This document shows positions 1-12,900 of a DNA stretch of 64,000 nt, one piece after another. Below the pieces are notes generated by a model. That model was not told the origin of the DNA. It saw only the letters and a list, made by a program, of their open reading frames with translations, and made no database searches. Origin of the DNA: Laccaria trichodermophora (lineage: Eukaryota; Basidiomycota; Agaricomycetes; Agaricales; Hydnangiaceae); contig JACTVC010000005.1 in the NCBI GenBank assembly GCA_018417955.1, positions 1 to 64,000 of the forward strand, in the 5' to 3' direction. Position 1 is the stretch's first letter; each line of letters opens with the position of its first letter. Made by a program: the position numbers and the translations under genes.

Positions 1-689
1 CAAGCGAGTAAACGTAGTAGTACATACAATGTTGAACGCAAAGCGTGGTAGACGACAAAGAGAGTGGTGAGGGGATCGCGCTTGGGATCGCGAGAGGCGA
101 CGACCAATGTCAATGGGCACGTGAACTTGCCTTTCCCTGTCACGCTGCCGACTGTCTGGACTCCGCGCATGGCCGGAGGGTCGGAATCTCGAAATTCGGA
201 ACTTATTGGAAGTTGCACAGCCTCGGTACAAATTCTCAAGATTCTATGACGCACGAACATTTCCCGATCATTTGATGGGGGGAAGTTTCGTGCGTCATCG
301 ATATCTAGATTTACGCCCACAATATGTCCAGACCGTTGGATCTAGCCTAAAATCGCCACAGATGGGCAGGGGATCTCAAAAAAGCTGACAAGGCCCAAGA
401 GGACAATTCAGAAATTGAGGCAACGGCATCGGAATAACATGCAGGCATCTTGTATACAACTTGGTATCTAGTAGCACATAATCTCGCCTAATAACTGTCA
501 TCAGAGTTTCCGCCTCGCTTCTCTCGCATACCCTTCGTTGTGGTATTTGCCGTTCAGTGCAGCCTGTGCATAGTGAATAAAGGGACTTGATTTAGCATCC
601 TGATAGAGATAGTAAGCAAGAAACAAGTAGATAAATTTCAGGTGAACTACTTTGTATATCTGTAGTAGGGCTGCAAAAGATCACGGAAA
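1..689. other. Non-coding, unassigned stretch
   Basis: I recognise no gene here; the short open frames do not resemble known proteins and carry no motif. From about 215 to 305 it holds a module (a short run ending in cacagcct, then a hairpin) that reappears inverted at 2530-2641. Whether this stretch belongs to the Helitron downstream or to flanking DNA cannot be told from the window. Confidence 0.4.
246..298. repeat. 53-bp hairpin module, copy 1
   Basis: Inverted arms begin ATGACGCACGAA and end TTCGTGCGTCAT around a spacer containing a GATC core. The same hairpin occurs at 2541-2593 (opposite orientation, with about 100 bp of flanking similarity) and at 39058-39109. It could be a very small fold-back element or a protein-binding structure; no terminal duplication could be assigned. 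Confidence 0.7.
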
Positions 690-2120
690 CACGAAACGAG
701 TTTGAACAAACTCGTTTCCTGAATCTTGTGGCGGGTTGACGCAGGGAATCGATGGAAACTGGGGTAGGAGGGGCGTATGTCTGAGAACGTGGGCGCCGTT
801 GTGTTCTCGCGCATCCGTGGGGCTAGAAGACATTACATGAACACGAAATGAGTTCAAACGAACTCGTTTCGTGCAACTGGAGGTCAGTCGATGCGGCGAA
901 TAGAAGGGAATCGGGGTAGGAGGGGTGTATGACCCCGTGCCATGGCGCTGTTGGGTTTTTGCGTATCAGTGGGGCTAGAAGACATTACGCAAACACGAAA
1001 CGAGTTCAAACGAACTCGTTTCGTGAAACTGGAGGTCGGTCGATGCAAGGAATAGAAGGGAATCGGGGTAGGAGGGGTGTATGGCCCAGAGCCTTGGCGC
1101 CGTTGAGATTTTGCGTATCCGTGGGGCTAGAAGACATTACGCAAACACGAAACGAGTTCAAACGAGCTCGTTTCGTGAAACTGGAGGTCGGTCGATGCGG
1201 GGAATAGAAGGGAATCGGGGTAGGAGGGGTGTATGACCCAGAGCCTTGGCGCCGTTGGGTTTTTGCGTATCCGTGGGGCTAGAAGACATTACGCAAACAC
1301 GAAACGAGTTCAAACGAACTCGTTTCGTGAAACTGGAGGTCGGTCGACGCGGGGAATAGAAGGGAATCGGGTAGGAGGGGTGTATGGCCCAGAGCCTTGG
1401 CGCCGTTGGGTTTTTGCGTATCCGCGGGACTAGAAGACATTACGCAAACACGAAACGAGTTCAAACGAACTCGTTTCGTGCAACCGGAGGTCAGTCGATG
1501 CAGGGAATAGAAGGTAATCGGGGTAGGAGTGTATGGGGGTATGCCTGTTAACAAATCAGACCAATGCACTGTGCCAAAGAAAGGCTGCTCACCAAGAGAG
1601 ACAGATGGGACCCACAGTGCTTGAAGCGTTTGGACTGGCCAAGACGACAACAAGAACCCAAAGATGGCGTAGTTACGCCGGCGTCTTGCTCTGCGAGACG
1701 AATGAATTAGATACGTGGCGCTCGAAGCGTTTGGACTGGCCAAGACGACGACGAGCGCACAGAAGAGAAGGGAGACGTCAGGAGTTATCAGCGAGATGAA
1801 TGGATTAGATCGATGCGGGGAATAGAAGGGAATCGCGGTAGGAAGGGTGTATGGCCCAGAGCCTTGGCGCCGTTGAGTTTTTGCGTATCCGTGGGGCTAG
1901 AAAACATTACGCAAACACGAAACGAGTTCAAACGAACTCGTTTCGTGAAACTGGAGGTCGGTTGATGTGGGGAATAGAAGGGAATCGGGGTAGGAGGGGT
2001 CTATGGCCCAGAGCCTTGGCGCCGTTGGGTTTTTGCATATCCGCGGGACTGGAAGACATTACGCAAACACGAAACGAGTTCAAACGAACTCGTTTCGTGC
2101 AACTGGAGGTCAGTCGATGC
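690..2120 (+). repeat. ~152-bp tandem array, each unit with a 14-bp-arm hairpin
   Basis: Hairpins start at 690, 842, 994, 1146, 1298, 1449, 1916 and 2068, a spacing of 151-152 bp except for one gap. Each is CACGAAACGAGTTC, loop AAAC, then the inverse arm. Copies 3-8 are nearly perfect and copies 1-2 carry mismatches. Short open frames of about 60-150 codons in this array are by-products of the repeat and not genes. The gap between copies 6 and 7 holds a segment of about 330 bp that recurs after copy 8, so the array also has a higher-order duplication. Confidence 0.85.
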
Positions 2121-2440
2121 GGGGAATAGAAGGTAATCGGGGTAGGAGTGTATGGGGGTATGCCTGTTAACAAATCAGACCAATGCACTGTGCCAAAAAA
2201 AGGCTGCTCACCAAGAGAGACGGATGGGACCCACAGTGCTTGAAGCGTTTGGACTGGCCAAGACGACAACAAGAACCCAAAGATGGCGTAGTTACGCCGG
2301 CGTCTTGCTCTGCGAGACGAATGAATTAGATACGTGGCGCTCGAAGCGTTTGGACTGGCCAAGACGACGACGAGCGCACAGAAGAGAAGGGAGACATCAG
2401 GAGTTATCGGCGAGATGAATGGATTAGATAATTTGCTCTC
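1500..2440 (+). repeat. Higher-order duplication carrying dyad motifs
   Basis: The segments at about 1500-1830 and 2118-2430 are close copies. Both start in the last part of a 152-bp unit and include a shared run beginning atgggggtatgcctgtt. Both carry two copies of the 19-bp motif GTTTGGACTGGCCAAGACG. The duplication period is about 619 bp. Confidence 0.75.
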
Positions 2441-2700
2441 GAAGCGTTTGGGCTGGCCAAGACGACGACGAGCGCATGGAAGAGAAGGTCAGAAGTTCAA
2501 CTTGCACAGCCTTGGCAAGATTGATGGCTACGATGAATCGATGACGCACGAAACTTCCCCCCATCAAACGATCGGGAAACGTTCGTGCGTCATAGAATCT
2601 TGCTCTTCTCGCCAAGGCTGTGCGAAGTTTAACTTGAACTTCCCACGTCTCCCTCCTCTCTTCTGCGCGCTCGTTGACGTCTTGGCCAGTCCAAACGCTT
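2438..2700. repeat. Imperfect inverted repeat at the centre of the fold-back
   Basis: The left half (dyad motif, agaagagaagg, gaagttcaactt, cacagccttggcaaga, hairpin arm) is mirrored in the right half. The symmetry centre is near 2567, inside the 53-bp hairpin at 2541-2593. To the left the dyad motifs are in forward orientation and to the right they are reversed, so this is the turning point of a structure spanning roughly 0.7-4.0 kb. Confidence 0.75.
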
Positions 2701-2939
2701 CGAGTGCGACAATATCACCCTCTTTGTTGCACGCTCTTTGACGTCTTGGCCAGTCCAAACGTCTGAGTGCATTGTATCTATGACATTCGTCTTGCAGATC
2801 AAGACGACGTATCTGCGCGCTCGCTGTCGTCTTGGCCAGTCCAAACGCTTCGAGCACAACGGTCCTGCCACACCTCTTGCAGGCTTACCTTTCGTCATGG
2901 TGATGCCAGGTATGTTGACAGCGCCCACTCACTTCTCAA

Positions 2940-3540
2940 CCATCCTCCTAACCGCCTTTCTCTTTGAAGCCCGCCGGTTCATCTGATTTCTTAGACACTA
3001 AACAGGTTCGTTTGAACTCGTTTAGTGTCTCCTCAACTTTCTTAGATGCGTGGAAGCGCAGATAGTCGTGAAACCAACCTTCTTGCCCGCCCCCTCCTGC
3101 TAACTGTTTCCGCGTTTTCGAAGGTTCGTCCACCTTCCTTCCTTTCTTTAAACAAGTCTTAACTACTTCGTTTGCTGCATATATAGCTCTTCTAGCCCAC
3201 GTGTTCTGCACAACGTCTATGCCGCCCAGTCGCATTTTAACCATACTCCCACCCCACTTTCTGTTTCATTCCTATGCGTCAATCTACCTTCCTGGCTACC
3301 AAACGAGTTCGTTTGAACTCATTTGGTGTCTCGACGACTTTCTTGGTTGCGGGAGTCACAATTTTTCAACAATATTGCACACACACCCTCTTCCTGCTAA
3401 CCGTTCTTGCGATTATAAAGGTTAGCCCACCTTCCTTATCTACCTTCCAACAAACTAAACAAGTTCTATTGAACTCGTTTAGTGTCCCTCAAGCTCACCC
3501 AGCCTCGCGGACGAGATAGACGTCGTTGTTCAAAATATAT
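2940..3540 (-). repeat. Diverged, inverted copy of the ~152-bp array
   Basis: Hairpins at about 2994-3029, 3298-3327 and 3454-3483 have the same arms as the 690-2120 array but the loop reads GTTT instead of AAAC, which shows the reverse orientation. A decayed copy is suspected near 3150-3170. The spacer resembles the reverse complement of the first array's unit (ctcc-accccn, ctattcc, gcgtc) with many substitutions. Confidence 0.6.
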
Positions 3541-4229
3541 TACCCACATCCACCTCCTACTGGCCGTTCCTGCCATTTTACAAGATAGATGGTTACGACG
3601 GTGTACTAGCGACTGTGTCTGATGAAAAATATACAGGATTTTTGAGCATTGCTCTAATAACATGGCTGAAATCAATTTATATGACTAAAGTAGCGAGACG
3701 CGTAGTATAGTGTTTGTCATTATTGTCTTTAGAGGGTCATGCAACGAAAGTTCTTATCTTTCCACTTGACTACTATCCAGCCTAAACGTGCTTGCAGCAT
3801 TGTATACTCGCACAGTCAAACGTACGAACGTTTTCACATTTCACACAACTTCTATCGTCTTGGCCAGTCCAAACGTGCTTGTTGTGTCGTCTGGTGGATC
3901 ATATCTTTGCTCAATCAATCAGGTGTCTCATTCGAACTGTACACACAAGGCGCATCGTCTTGGCCAGTCCAAACGTGTCGCTCAATTTGTGCATAGTTCC
4001 TGCCACCGTTATATCCGTCTTTCCGTCGCCTAAACGTGTCAGGCCTCAGTTCATCTTCAATCGATCAGATAATGGATCGCTTCACCTAGTATGTCAGGAT
4101 TTTGATTGATAAGAAGACTTGGACTCACGGATATTAGCGAACGTTCCCGTTTTCCGACTGCACGTCCATCGGGCCGCCGCGGTGTATTCCAACAGTATTA
4201 TCATACCTGGAGTAGCATTTTAGTTGAAG

Positions 4230-6792
4230 ATGAACGCACGTATGTTCTATCCTATGCTCAACACTAATGGCCTTTCAATTGATCACTGTTACTATAGCCC
4301 GATTGATCATTCGCGAGGGCGCTTGCAGTCTGTCAATGGTATAATGTTCTATTCACCAAACTGTTCAGATACTGTTAGTGCTCCACGTCCCAGTCCTGAT
4401 CGCGAGTCGAACAGCCTCGTCATCAATTACCACAATGATCTGTCCTCCTTGGTCAATGATCCTCAGTGGTGGACAGCAAATTTTGGTTGGCTGTCCTTTA
4501 CACCTAAAAGGCCTTTCTTTGGTGGTGGTCTACTGGGGCGACTGGCAGACATACGTATTGAGGAAATCGAGGGAAAGTATTCAATGCCTGAAGACTTGAT
4601 AAATAGCTGGACAAAGCTTGAATACATAATTCGCAGTGTCATCGTGATATTGGGGGGCATGTACGAAATACCTTCTATCGGTCCTGCCTATCCTGCAGCC
4701 AGAGGGTATCAGAGGCAACATGCTTATCGATCAGTAGCACATCGGGAAGCCCGAGCTTCTCGTGATATATTTGTGCTGTGGATTGGCCTATTATCATTCT
4801 TAATAGCAGGAGCAGATAGCTTATCGCAAAAGGGCTATGAATGGCCTTCTCTTCTTGAGAATCATTTACAATTCCATCCTGCCATTGCTGATTTAATTCG
4901 GGCATCTGACCTTGGCACGTTCTCACACGAAGTTCAGCGCGTTGGAGCGTTTATCTATCTTACCAAAGATGACATCGAAAAGACTCACCAACCTTCTGTT
5001 CGCTGGCTAATCGCTCACAACATTCCGATCTGGTATCAATGGGACGTGGATGAAATAGAGTGGGCAAAGCATGACCCAATATTTGCTCAATTTGGTCCCC
5101 CACAAAGTGGTGGAATACCAGAGTCATCTGCAAATCCTCTCAGCTCTCCAGCAACAACCACAGTCAAAACAATCACATGGAGAGAATTCTTTGAAAGACG
5201 TGAGGAAAATCGTCCCCGTCTTTTAAGTCTGGAGACAGCATTGGAGCGTGAAAGACGCTTGAATCGAGAACGAAATCCACCCATAAAATCTGCAAAGGTT
5301 TTTGTATGGGACCGTGACCCTGAACTCCCTGGTCGAGAAGAAGTCCTTGCTAGTGAACGTATCGAGACTTTGGAGGAATATGGCCCTGAACAGAAACGAT
5401 ATGATTCCTATTGGAACGAATGGGATTGTTGTTTTGAATTTGGAAGGTTCCGTACTCCATCTCCAGATGAAATGGAAGATGAGCACATGGATATGGCCCC
5501 CTCTGCAGATCAACAAGCTTCTGAATATGATATTGATTTCATCCCTCGTGAACAACGATGCCCAACCCCTCTACCTGATGATCTGTATGAGCAAACAGAT
5601 GTACCCCCAGATATCTTTCAAGATGGCCCCCAGTCAACAATCGCCGGCTTAATTTCAGAAGTACAGGAGATCTTGACCCTTCACTATGGCATGGTTCTGC
5701 CAGATCTTAACCAAGTCAATCATAAGGAGGTTTCAGACAAAGAGAAGAAATTCTGGCTGCGGTGGATTGGAGTTTGTGAAGAGAAAAAACTTGAATCTGT
5801 TGTTTCTCATTTCTGGCCAACTGCACGGGGCCGTTTTTTTGTTGAATTTACACGTCAAATTCTCGAAGGGCAGCAAATCATCTCCGATCTTGAACTTCCA
5901 AGATCTTCTTCTTTTCGTGAACGCCTGGATTCTATTGCCTTGTACAGAAATTCTGATGCTGATGTACCGGCGAAATGGCTCTACGTATTTTTATTCAATA
6001 AAGTCACAGTTCGCTGGAGGCTAGCTGTAACAACAGCCTCTGATGCGTTGCTGGTTTGCCGTCTTGATGCTCAATTTCTGGATGTAGATATTGCACGTTT
6101 CTTGGCATTACGTGGGATTCCATTCCGCACTTTGCTGACTGAGCCGCTTATGCCACGCTCAATATTGTACCCCGATGTTGAGTTATATCTTCCACAGCGT
6201 CCTGCCGGATACCGCTTTACCAAGTTGGATTATGAGGCATATCTGCAATGTCGATCACGAATTCTTCGACGTCCCCGCGTACGGGCAGCTATCCTTCGTG
6301 GTGGTTTTTTGTGGCGATTGACAATTGGAAGCGTGAGCATAGATGAGTTGTTGGAAGGACCTGTTGGAGGAGGAAGCCTTCTTGTTGTCGACAATAGTAA
6401 AGGATATCCGCCGCTTCTCGATGATAAGCTGACTCATAATGAAATGGACTGGATCTGTGGAATGTATGTGTGCTCAACAGGTATGTTTCTTATTAAAAAC
6501 TCTTCACTTTCTGAATATTCTGTGAAATCAAGGAGTTGCCAAAGTATATTCCAACAAATCATGGTGGCCACCTTACAACATCTTTGACAACAACAATGCA
6601 TGTGAAAGTTATGGTCACTGGAATGAGATGTTGGAATCAACATACGTTAAACGCTTGCAAGATATTCGTTTGGGTGCAGCTCAACCTCTTACAGTATCAG
6701 ATTGGAGGAATAAGCTCAAAGGACATAAGGAAACACGGGAACTCAAATCTATGAGGGAACAGCGAGCTACGGCCTTTTTTGATCATGCATAA
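4230..6792 (+). CDS. Helitron accessory protein, family of unknown function
   Basis: Function not recognised. The first ATG of the long frame is at 4230. The frame runs to 6480, then a 52-bp intron (6481-6532, GTATGT...AG) leads in phase to a second exon ending in TAA at 6792, giving about 837 residues. The splice is supported by the homologous gene at 47606-50353, whose last part aligns (SWWPP..., QPxxVSxWRNxLKGHKE). That homologue also suggests that 4240-4297 may be a further intron (GTATGT...ATAG), with the true first exon ending at 4239 and its start unresolved. Visible features are QWW near residue 70, a WLIAHNIPIWYQW segment near 258, an acidic stretch near 410-440, and RRPRVRAAILRGG near 680. 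The gene lies about 110 bp upstream of the Rep-helicase gene on the same strand. A homologue also sits in the gypsy element at 18369-20852. It could be a DNA-binding or packaging cofactor, but nothing in the sequence proves that. Confidence 0.75.
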
Positions 6793-6901
6793 TAGTATAC
6801 ACGCGAGCGAAAATCAAAGAGAGTGAGAAGACATCTGAATTTGTGTACATATAGGTCACGCGTTGTTATGAATATAAGCACTTGTTTGTACAGTCACGTG
6901 A

Positions 6902-9900
6902 ATGTTCAAGTTCAATTGCGTAAGTTTTCCATTCTTCTTTCTTGATCTTACCATCATGCGTATTACACGAGCCATTGCTTTCTTCATTATGCTTCTTATC
7001 CTCATCGTCATATCCCTGATTTTCAACGCACATCATTTGCTTGATGACTCCGGTCATCACTTCAAACCATATATAGAGATTGGAAACAATCCGAGCCTTT
7101 TGGCATTTTTTGCTCAACCAGCTGCGTTGGTTGAGAGGCACGGCCTTTTGGCACTTGATACTCGACCAGCTACCTTGGTTGAGAGGCATGGCCTATTGGC
7201 ACCAGACTACCATAATCGTAGTCATGATACGGCACATGTCAATGACACATACATTCAATTGCAAGGATTGAATGAGGCACAGATAAAGTACACGTACATT
7301 CAATTGCAAGGATTGAATGAGACACACAGAAAGTACAGATACATTTTGCAGGGATTGAATAGAGCACATACGCTTTACACATACCTTCGATCGCAAGGAT
7401 GGAATGAGATACAAGTTCAATTTACCAATATCACGAAGATTAGAATCACAAATCTATCCAACGCCTTACCATCATTTCCCTCTATATGTTGGATGATACT
7501 GAATGCTCTGCTTGAATATGTGCATCTCTCAATACCATATATCTTACACACCTGTATACTTGCCTATCTGTGTTCAAACGATGCACCTTCTCAGTTGTGT
7601 GTGGCCTTATGGTGTCGATTTCAACAGCATTGCATGCTGAAACATGAATACCGTAACTTGATTAAAAAATTATTGAGATTACAAGGCTCTTATAAGCTTC
7701 TATCTTATTTCTTCATATTCTCTTTTAGCCTTCAATTCATGTTATTTCATAGATCAGTTCAATCGGTAGATGTCTTCAGGTCTGTGGGTTATGAATCCTG
7801 GTCATCTATATCAATTTGGTATACTTATGAACTCCCATTGTCTAATAGAGTGCTTAGTTCACTAGAAGCTAACTCTAGTTACCTCCATTCAATAACCCAT
7901 TGGTATGGCTGTTATTGCCATGAACCTATGATTACTATACTACCTCAACAAACTGCCGGTGGAAAAAAACTTACAACATTTGAGAGCCTCAAACCATATA
8001 TTACATCTGACACACCATCATCCAGTATGAAATTGGAGGGGTCAGTCAAATATAAATTTGTTGATCAATTTGTCTTACAGGCTGCAAGAGCTGAGTTGCG
8101 TAAAAACCCAGAGCTATTGATTTGTCATGCTCCCTTAGAGATTTTGAAAGATTCTATTACTATTGGACAGGCAAAAGCAATTGCAAAAAAGCACCATGTA
8201 TCAGTATTTGCTAGAGCTCCAGTCACTGAAGTGATGGAACTGTTATCTCAACATATGTGCACCTCACGTTGTGCCCATTATTATACCCTATTTTCTCCTG
8301 AAAATCCTGCCCTTACAACTACAGAACGTAAAGCAAGATGGTATAAGGGATTGAGTAAATGTGATCGTAAAAAAGTCAACAAAGTTGGGTTGTCCAAGTG
8401 TAAAACCAAGTCAACCTTCAAAAATAACCGTTCTATTGAAAACAAAAACTCATATATAAAGTCAAAAAATGTAATCTTTCCTCCAAAGCCACCCTCTGAA
8501 AAATTAATTCACAAAATTATAACTGGGTTTTGTAGAGGCACTCATCCTTCAAACTTAATTGAAGCTGGGTGTGCAGCATGTGGCCAGCTCACAAGAGTTG
8601 TGGATATGATAGATCGCAGTGAAGTTACATGTAGTTTTGAACCACTGATAAGGGGAGGAGTGACTCGACTTGAGCGAAAATCTATCTATGAAGAAATCAA
8701 GGAAATTGAAGGCCCAATTATTGATCCGGATTGCAAACATATATGCAAGGACTGCTTAAAATTTCTTAAAAAAGGATTAACACCTCCTAAAGCTCTTTGC
8801 AATGGATTTTGGCTTGGAAAAATACCTGAAGAACTTGCATCTCTAACTTATGTTGAGCAGCTTTTAATTTCCAGAGTCCGACATAATAGATGTATTATAA
8901 AAGTTGCTTCAGGAAGATATAAAATGCATGCAAATGCAATCACATTTCATAATCCTGTTGCTAAAATCTATGATACACTCCCTCCACCTATTGAAGATCT
9001 TGATGAAGTCTTAGCAGTAATGTTTACAGGTCCATGCCAACCCACAAAAAAAGATGTTCAACGTACACCTTTGCTTGTACGAAGATTGCATGTTGCAAAA
9101 GCATTGGAATGGTTGAGATTGAATCATGAAGATTACTATGATATTGGAATTTCCAAGGAAAATCTAAGTCAGTACCCTTTATGTGATGCACCAGTTGTGA
9201 TTGACTATCGTCAATCTATTGTTAACAAGGACAGGGAGGCTACAAGTTTACATGATGATGGTGAGGAAATTGGAACCACAGAAGGTCCATGCACATTTGT
9301 TGTCCAAGGGTTGACAGGAGAGGAATATTCCACCATGCCATTGGAGGCTATTAAAGCACAGGCGTTGGAGCATCTTACATCCAATAAAAAAATTATGTTT
9401 GTTGGCCACTCTGATGAGCCTAACTCAGTTTATAATAATCCTCAACTATTTCCCTCAATGTTACCATGGTTATTTCCATATGGTTTTGGTGGCATATGTA
9501 ACAATATGATTCCTAAAAATATTTCTTCCATGGCACACAAGCGTCTTCTATTAATGTATTATGATAAACGCTTCCAGATGGACCCACATTTTCCATTGAT
9601 AGGGTTTAACCATGAACAAATACAACAAAGTACAACAGGTGGATATCTTACAACCAAAAAGTCCTCATTTTCCTTGGTCACAGATCGCCTGTTAAATCTT
9701 GATATGGATGTTTTATCTGGTATCAATAAACGACTTGCATTGGGGGAGCGTGTGAAGCCTGAAACGGAGCAGGAAAAAGAATGCTTCCAGCTACTTACCG
9801 ATTTAGATTCAGTGGGAGGTCATGTGCAGGGATCCATTACATCAAAGAAATATATGAGAAATGAGGTTTGGTCTCTAATATCTTATATTGGTGCACCTTC

Positions 9901-12900
9901 ATGGTTTATTACTCTATCACCAACAGACAACAAACATCCCATCTGTCTGTATTTTGCTGACACTGACACTGAATTTAAACCTGAATTGACATTTTCCAAA
10001 GAATCTTCATTGTTGATTGCTAAAAATCCTGTTGCTGCAGCAAGGTTTTTTCACTTTATCTGTGAAAATTTTATTCAGCATGTACTTGGTGTTGGAACTA
10101 ATCATCCTGGAATATATGGTGAAACAGATGCATATTATGCCACTGTAGAGCAGCAAGGAAGATTGACATTACATCTGCATATGCTTCTATGGATCAAAGG
10201 GGCTTTATCACCCCAAGAAGTAAGAGATAGAATTATGGATCCAGCCTCTGACTTTCAAAAACATATGGTTGAATATTTGGAATCTGTGCATAAAGGTGAA
10301 CTATATGAAGGAACTTATGAAGAGATTCGTGAAAGATGCCAAGAAGCTCAGAAAAATAATCCAGATTATCAAGATCCAACACATACAATGCCTGAACCTC
10401 CACCTCCACCTTGTAAAAAAAATGGATGCAACCAGTGCACACGATGCATTAACCAAAAAATATGGGATGGTAAATATAGAGCAACAACAGATGATATTCT
10501 GTCTCGATCTAATCATCATGGATGCCGTAGACCTGAAATAGATGGGGAGGACCCTACTAAACTTAAACGTAAGGGGTGCCTCAATTCACGTGGTCAGTGC
10601 AAAGCTCGTTTTCCTCGAGAAATTGTTGAAGAGACAATGGTGGATCCACTTAGTGGTGCTTTAAAAATGAAGAAAGGTGAAATGTGGTTAAATACTTTTA
10701 CACCAGAACTTACATACATGATTAGATGCAATACAGATGTTACTAGCTTGATGTCAGGTACAGCGATCAAAGCTGTTGTAGGGTATATCACTGATTATGT
10801 TACAAAATCAGGATTAAGTTCATATACCACATTTGATGCTGTCCGACAAGTATTCAATAGAAATTCTGAGATGATCGGAGGTAGTACAGATAGGCAAAAC
10901 ACAGCTCGGCGCTTGATGACAAAAATGGTAAACACATTGACTGCAAAGATGGAAATTGGAAGCCCCATGGCTTCTCTTTATCTGCTTGGAAATCCTGACC
11001 ATTATACCAGCCACAAATTCATTCTTTTCTATTGGAAAAATTATGTAAGAGAGGCACGAAGTGCATGGATAGATACAGAAAATAATACAACAGAGTCATT
11101 TAACACTGAATATAAAGATGCACCAGACAAAGTAGTTTTGCAGAAGTATGATGGCACATACATTGGAATATCAAGTGTATATGATTATATCTACCGCCCA
11201 ACTGCTTATGAGCACATGTCTCTATATGACTGGATACGTAAAGCCAAAAAAGAGAAGCGTTCAAAAGAAGAACAGCAAGAGTTTGATGTTCATTATGATA
11301 AGGATGAACTAGAATCTAATGCAGAAGATGATGACACAGACACAGAAGGAGAAGATGAAATTAATTTTCTTGGTGGAGGAGACAGTATAGATGATGACAT
11401 AGAAGATGAAGTTGGGCATCAAGATCTAGACTCTGAGGATGAACTAAATGATTACCAAATTATGTATGATGAACATGAAAGCCATGAATTTCTTCCAGAG
11501 CATCCTCAGTATTGTACTCATAAGGTTACAGTTGTTGATGAAGAAAATGCTCTTGTTCCAAATTTTGTTGGAGGTGGATTACCAAGATGTGACCAAGGAG
11601 ATCGAGAGTATTATTGCTCTACAATGCTTGCACTTTTCAAACCTTGGCGATGTGGAAAGTATCTTAAATTGGAAAATGAGTCATGGGATGAAGCATTTGT
11701 TGGATATTCATTTTCAGCACGACAATTAGAACTTATGAAGAACTTCAATATAAAATATGAGTGCAACGATGCTCGAGATGATTATTCTGCTGAGATGAAA
11801 AAGAAAGATGCAAGAGAAAATATATTTGGGTCATGGGAAGATATTGGTGGTGAAGTTGATACCAACTGTTCTCTCATCAATGAGGATATTCCCATAGATA
11901 TTGATGAAGATATGTATATGTTAGGTAATCCTAATAGCATTAATAACCAGAAACTTCATGAAATGAACAGAATTGAAAATGTAGTAAAAAATGCTGGGTG
12001 GCTAGATTCTTGCATTGGAAATATTGACCCAGTAGACACATCTTTCAAACCAGGAGAGAAACGGTCTGGCTCCCAGTGGAATGTACTTGTACAATCACTG
12101 AAAAAACTTTTTATTGCTACTCGTTCTAAAAATTTACCTGAAGCCAAAGCAATAAAAGATAAAAATAGTACATCAAATGATGAGGTAGTTGTAGATGATA
12201 TAAGTTATTTAAATAAAAATTTCAAAGCAGAGAAAGAACATGAGCATCAATTGATCAATACAATTGTTCATGAATTCAGTCTTAATGATGAACAGGAAAG
12301 AGCTTTTCGCATAGTGGCAAATCATGCTACAATGACAAAAAGTGAACAACTTAAAATGTATTTAGGAGGAATGGGTGGAACAGGAAAATCACAGGTTATT
12401 AAGGCATTAATAGCATTTTTTGACAGACGTAATGAATCACACAGAATCATGATATTGGCACCAACTGGATCTGCTGCTGCTCTATTAAATGGTTCAACAT
12501 ATCATTCAGCACTAGGTGTGCAAAGTAAATCAAGACAAAATAGCAATGAGCATTCAACTATGGCACAGGTTAGGTCACGACTAGATGGTGTAGACTATAT
12601 ATTTATTGATGAAGTTTCTATGATATCATGCTATGAATTGTATAAGATAAGTGCCCAACTGGCTAAGGCAAGGAATAGTATGGATGCACCTTTTGGTGGA
12701 CTCAATATGATCTTTGCAGGTGACTTTGCACAGCTTAAACCAGTTCAAGGACAGGCTCTTTATGATGGATATGTTGGTACATCAGTAGATGCCTCCATGT
12801 CAGAGAGAGGACAGCAATCTGCTATAGGCAGAGCACTTTGGCACCAAATTACTACTGTTGTTATTCTAAGAAAAAATATGAGACAAAATACACAATCAGT

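Larger units (their letters stand above)
1628..3974. promoter_or_regulatory. Ten copies of a 19-bp dyad motif
   Basis: The motif GTTTGGACTGGCCAAGACG occurs forward at 1628-1646, 1729-1747, 2247-2265, 2348-2366 and 2446-2464 (one mismatch). It occurs in reverse at 2678-2696, 2742-2760, 2828-2846, 3856-3874 and 3956-3974. The core is an inverted repeat, TTGG-N5-CCAA, as expected of a dimer-binding site. The last two copies sit about 250-380 bp upstream of the accessory gene. The role as a binding site is inference; the repetition is directly visible. Confidence 0.6.

Noticed and set aside
1628..1646. Dyad motif as a vertebrate-type NF1 site
   Set aside because: TTGG-N5-CCAA resembles the NF1 consensus, but fungi lack that factor; only the dyad symmetry is kept as a claim.
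690..2120. CRISPR-like array (regular hairpin repeats with spacers)
   Set aside because: The 'spacers' are themselves repeats, the period is ~152 bp, there are no cas genes, and the setting is a fungal genome.
1279..2362. Open frames of 92-154 codons on both strands
   Set aside because: They repeat with the tandem array on both strands and contain no domain; they are by-products of the repeats.
6866..7420. Minus-strand ORFs opposite the Rep-helicase N-terminus
   Set aside because: Shadows of the in-frame codon repeats of the plus-strand gene.
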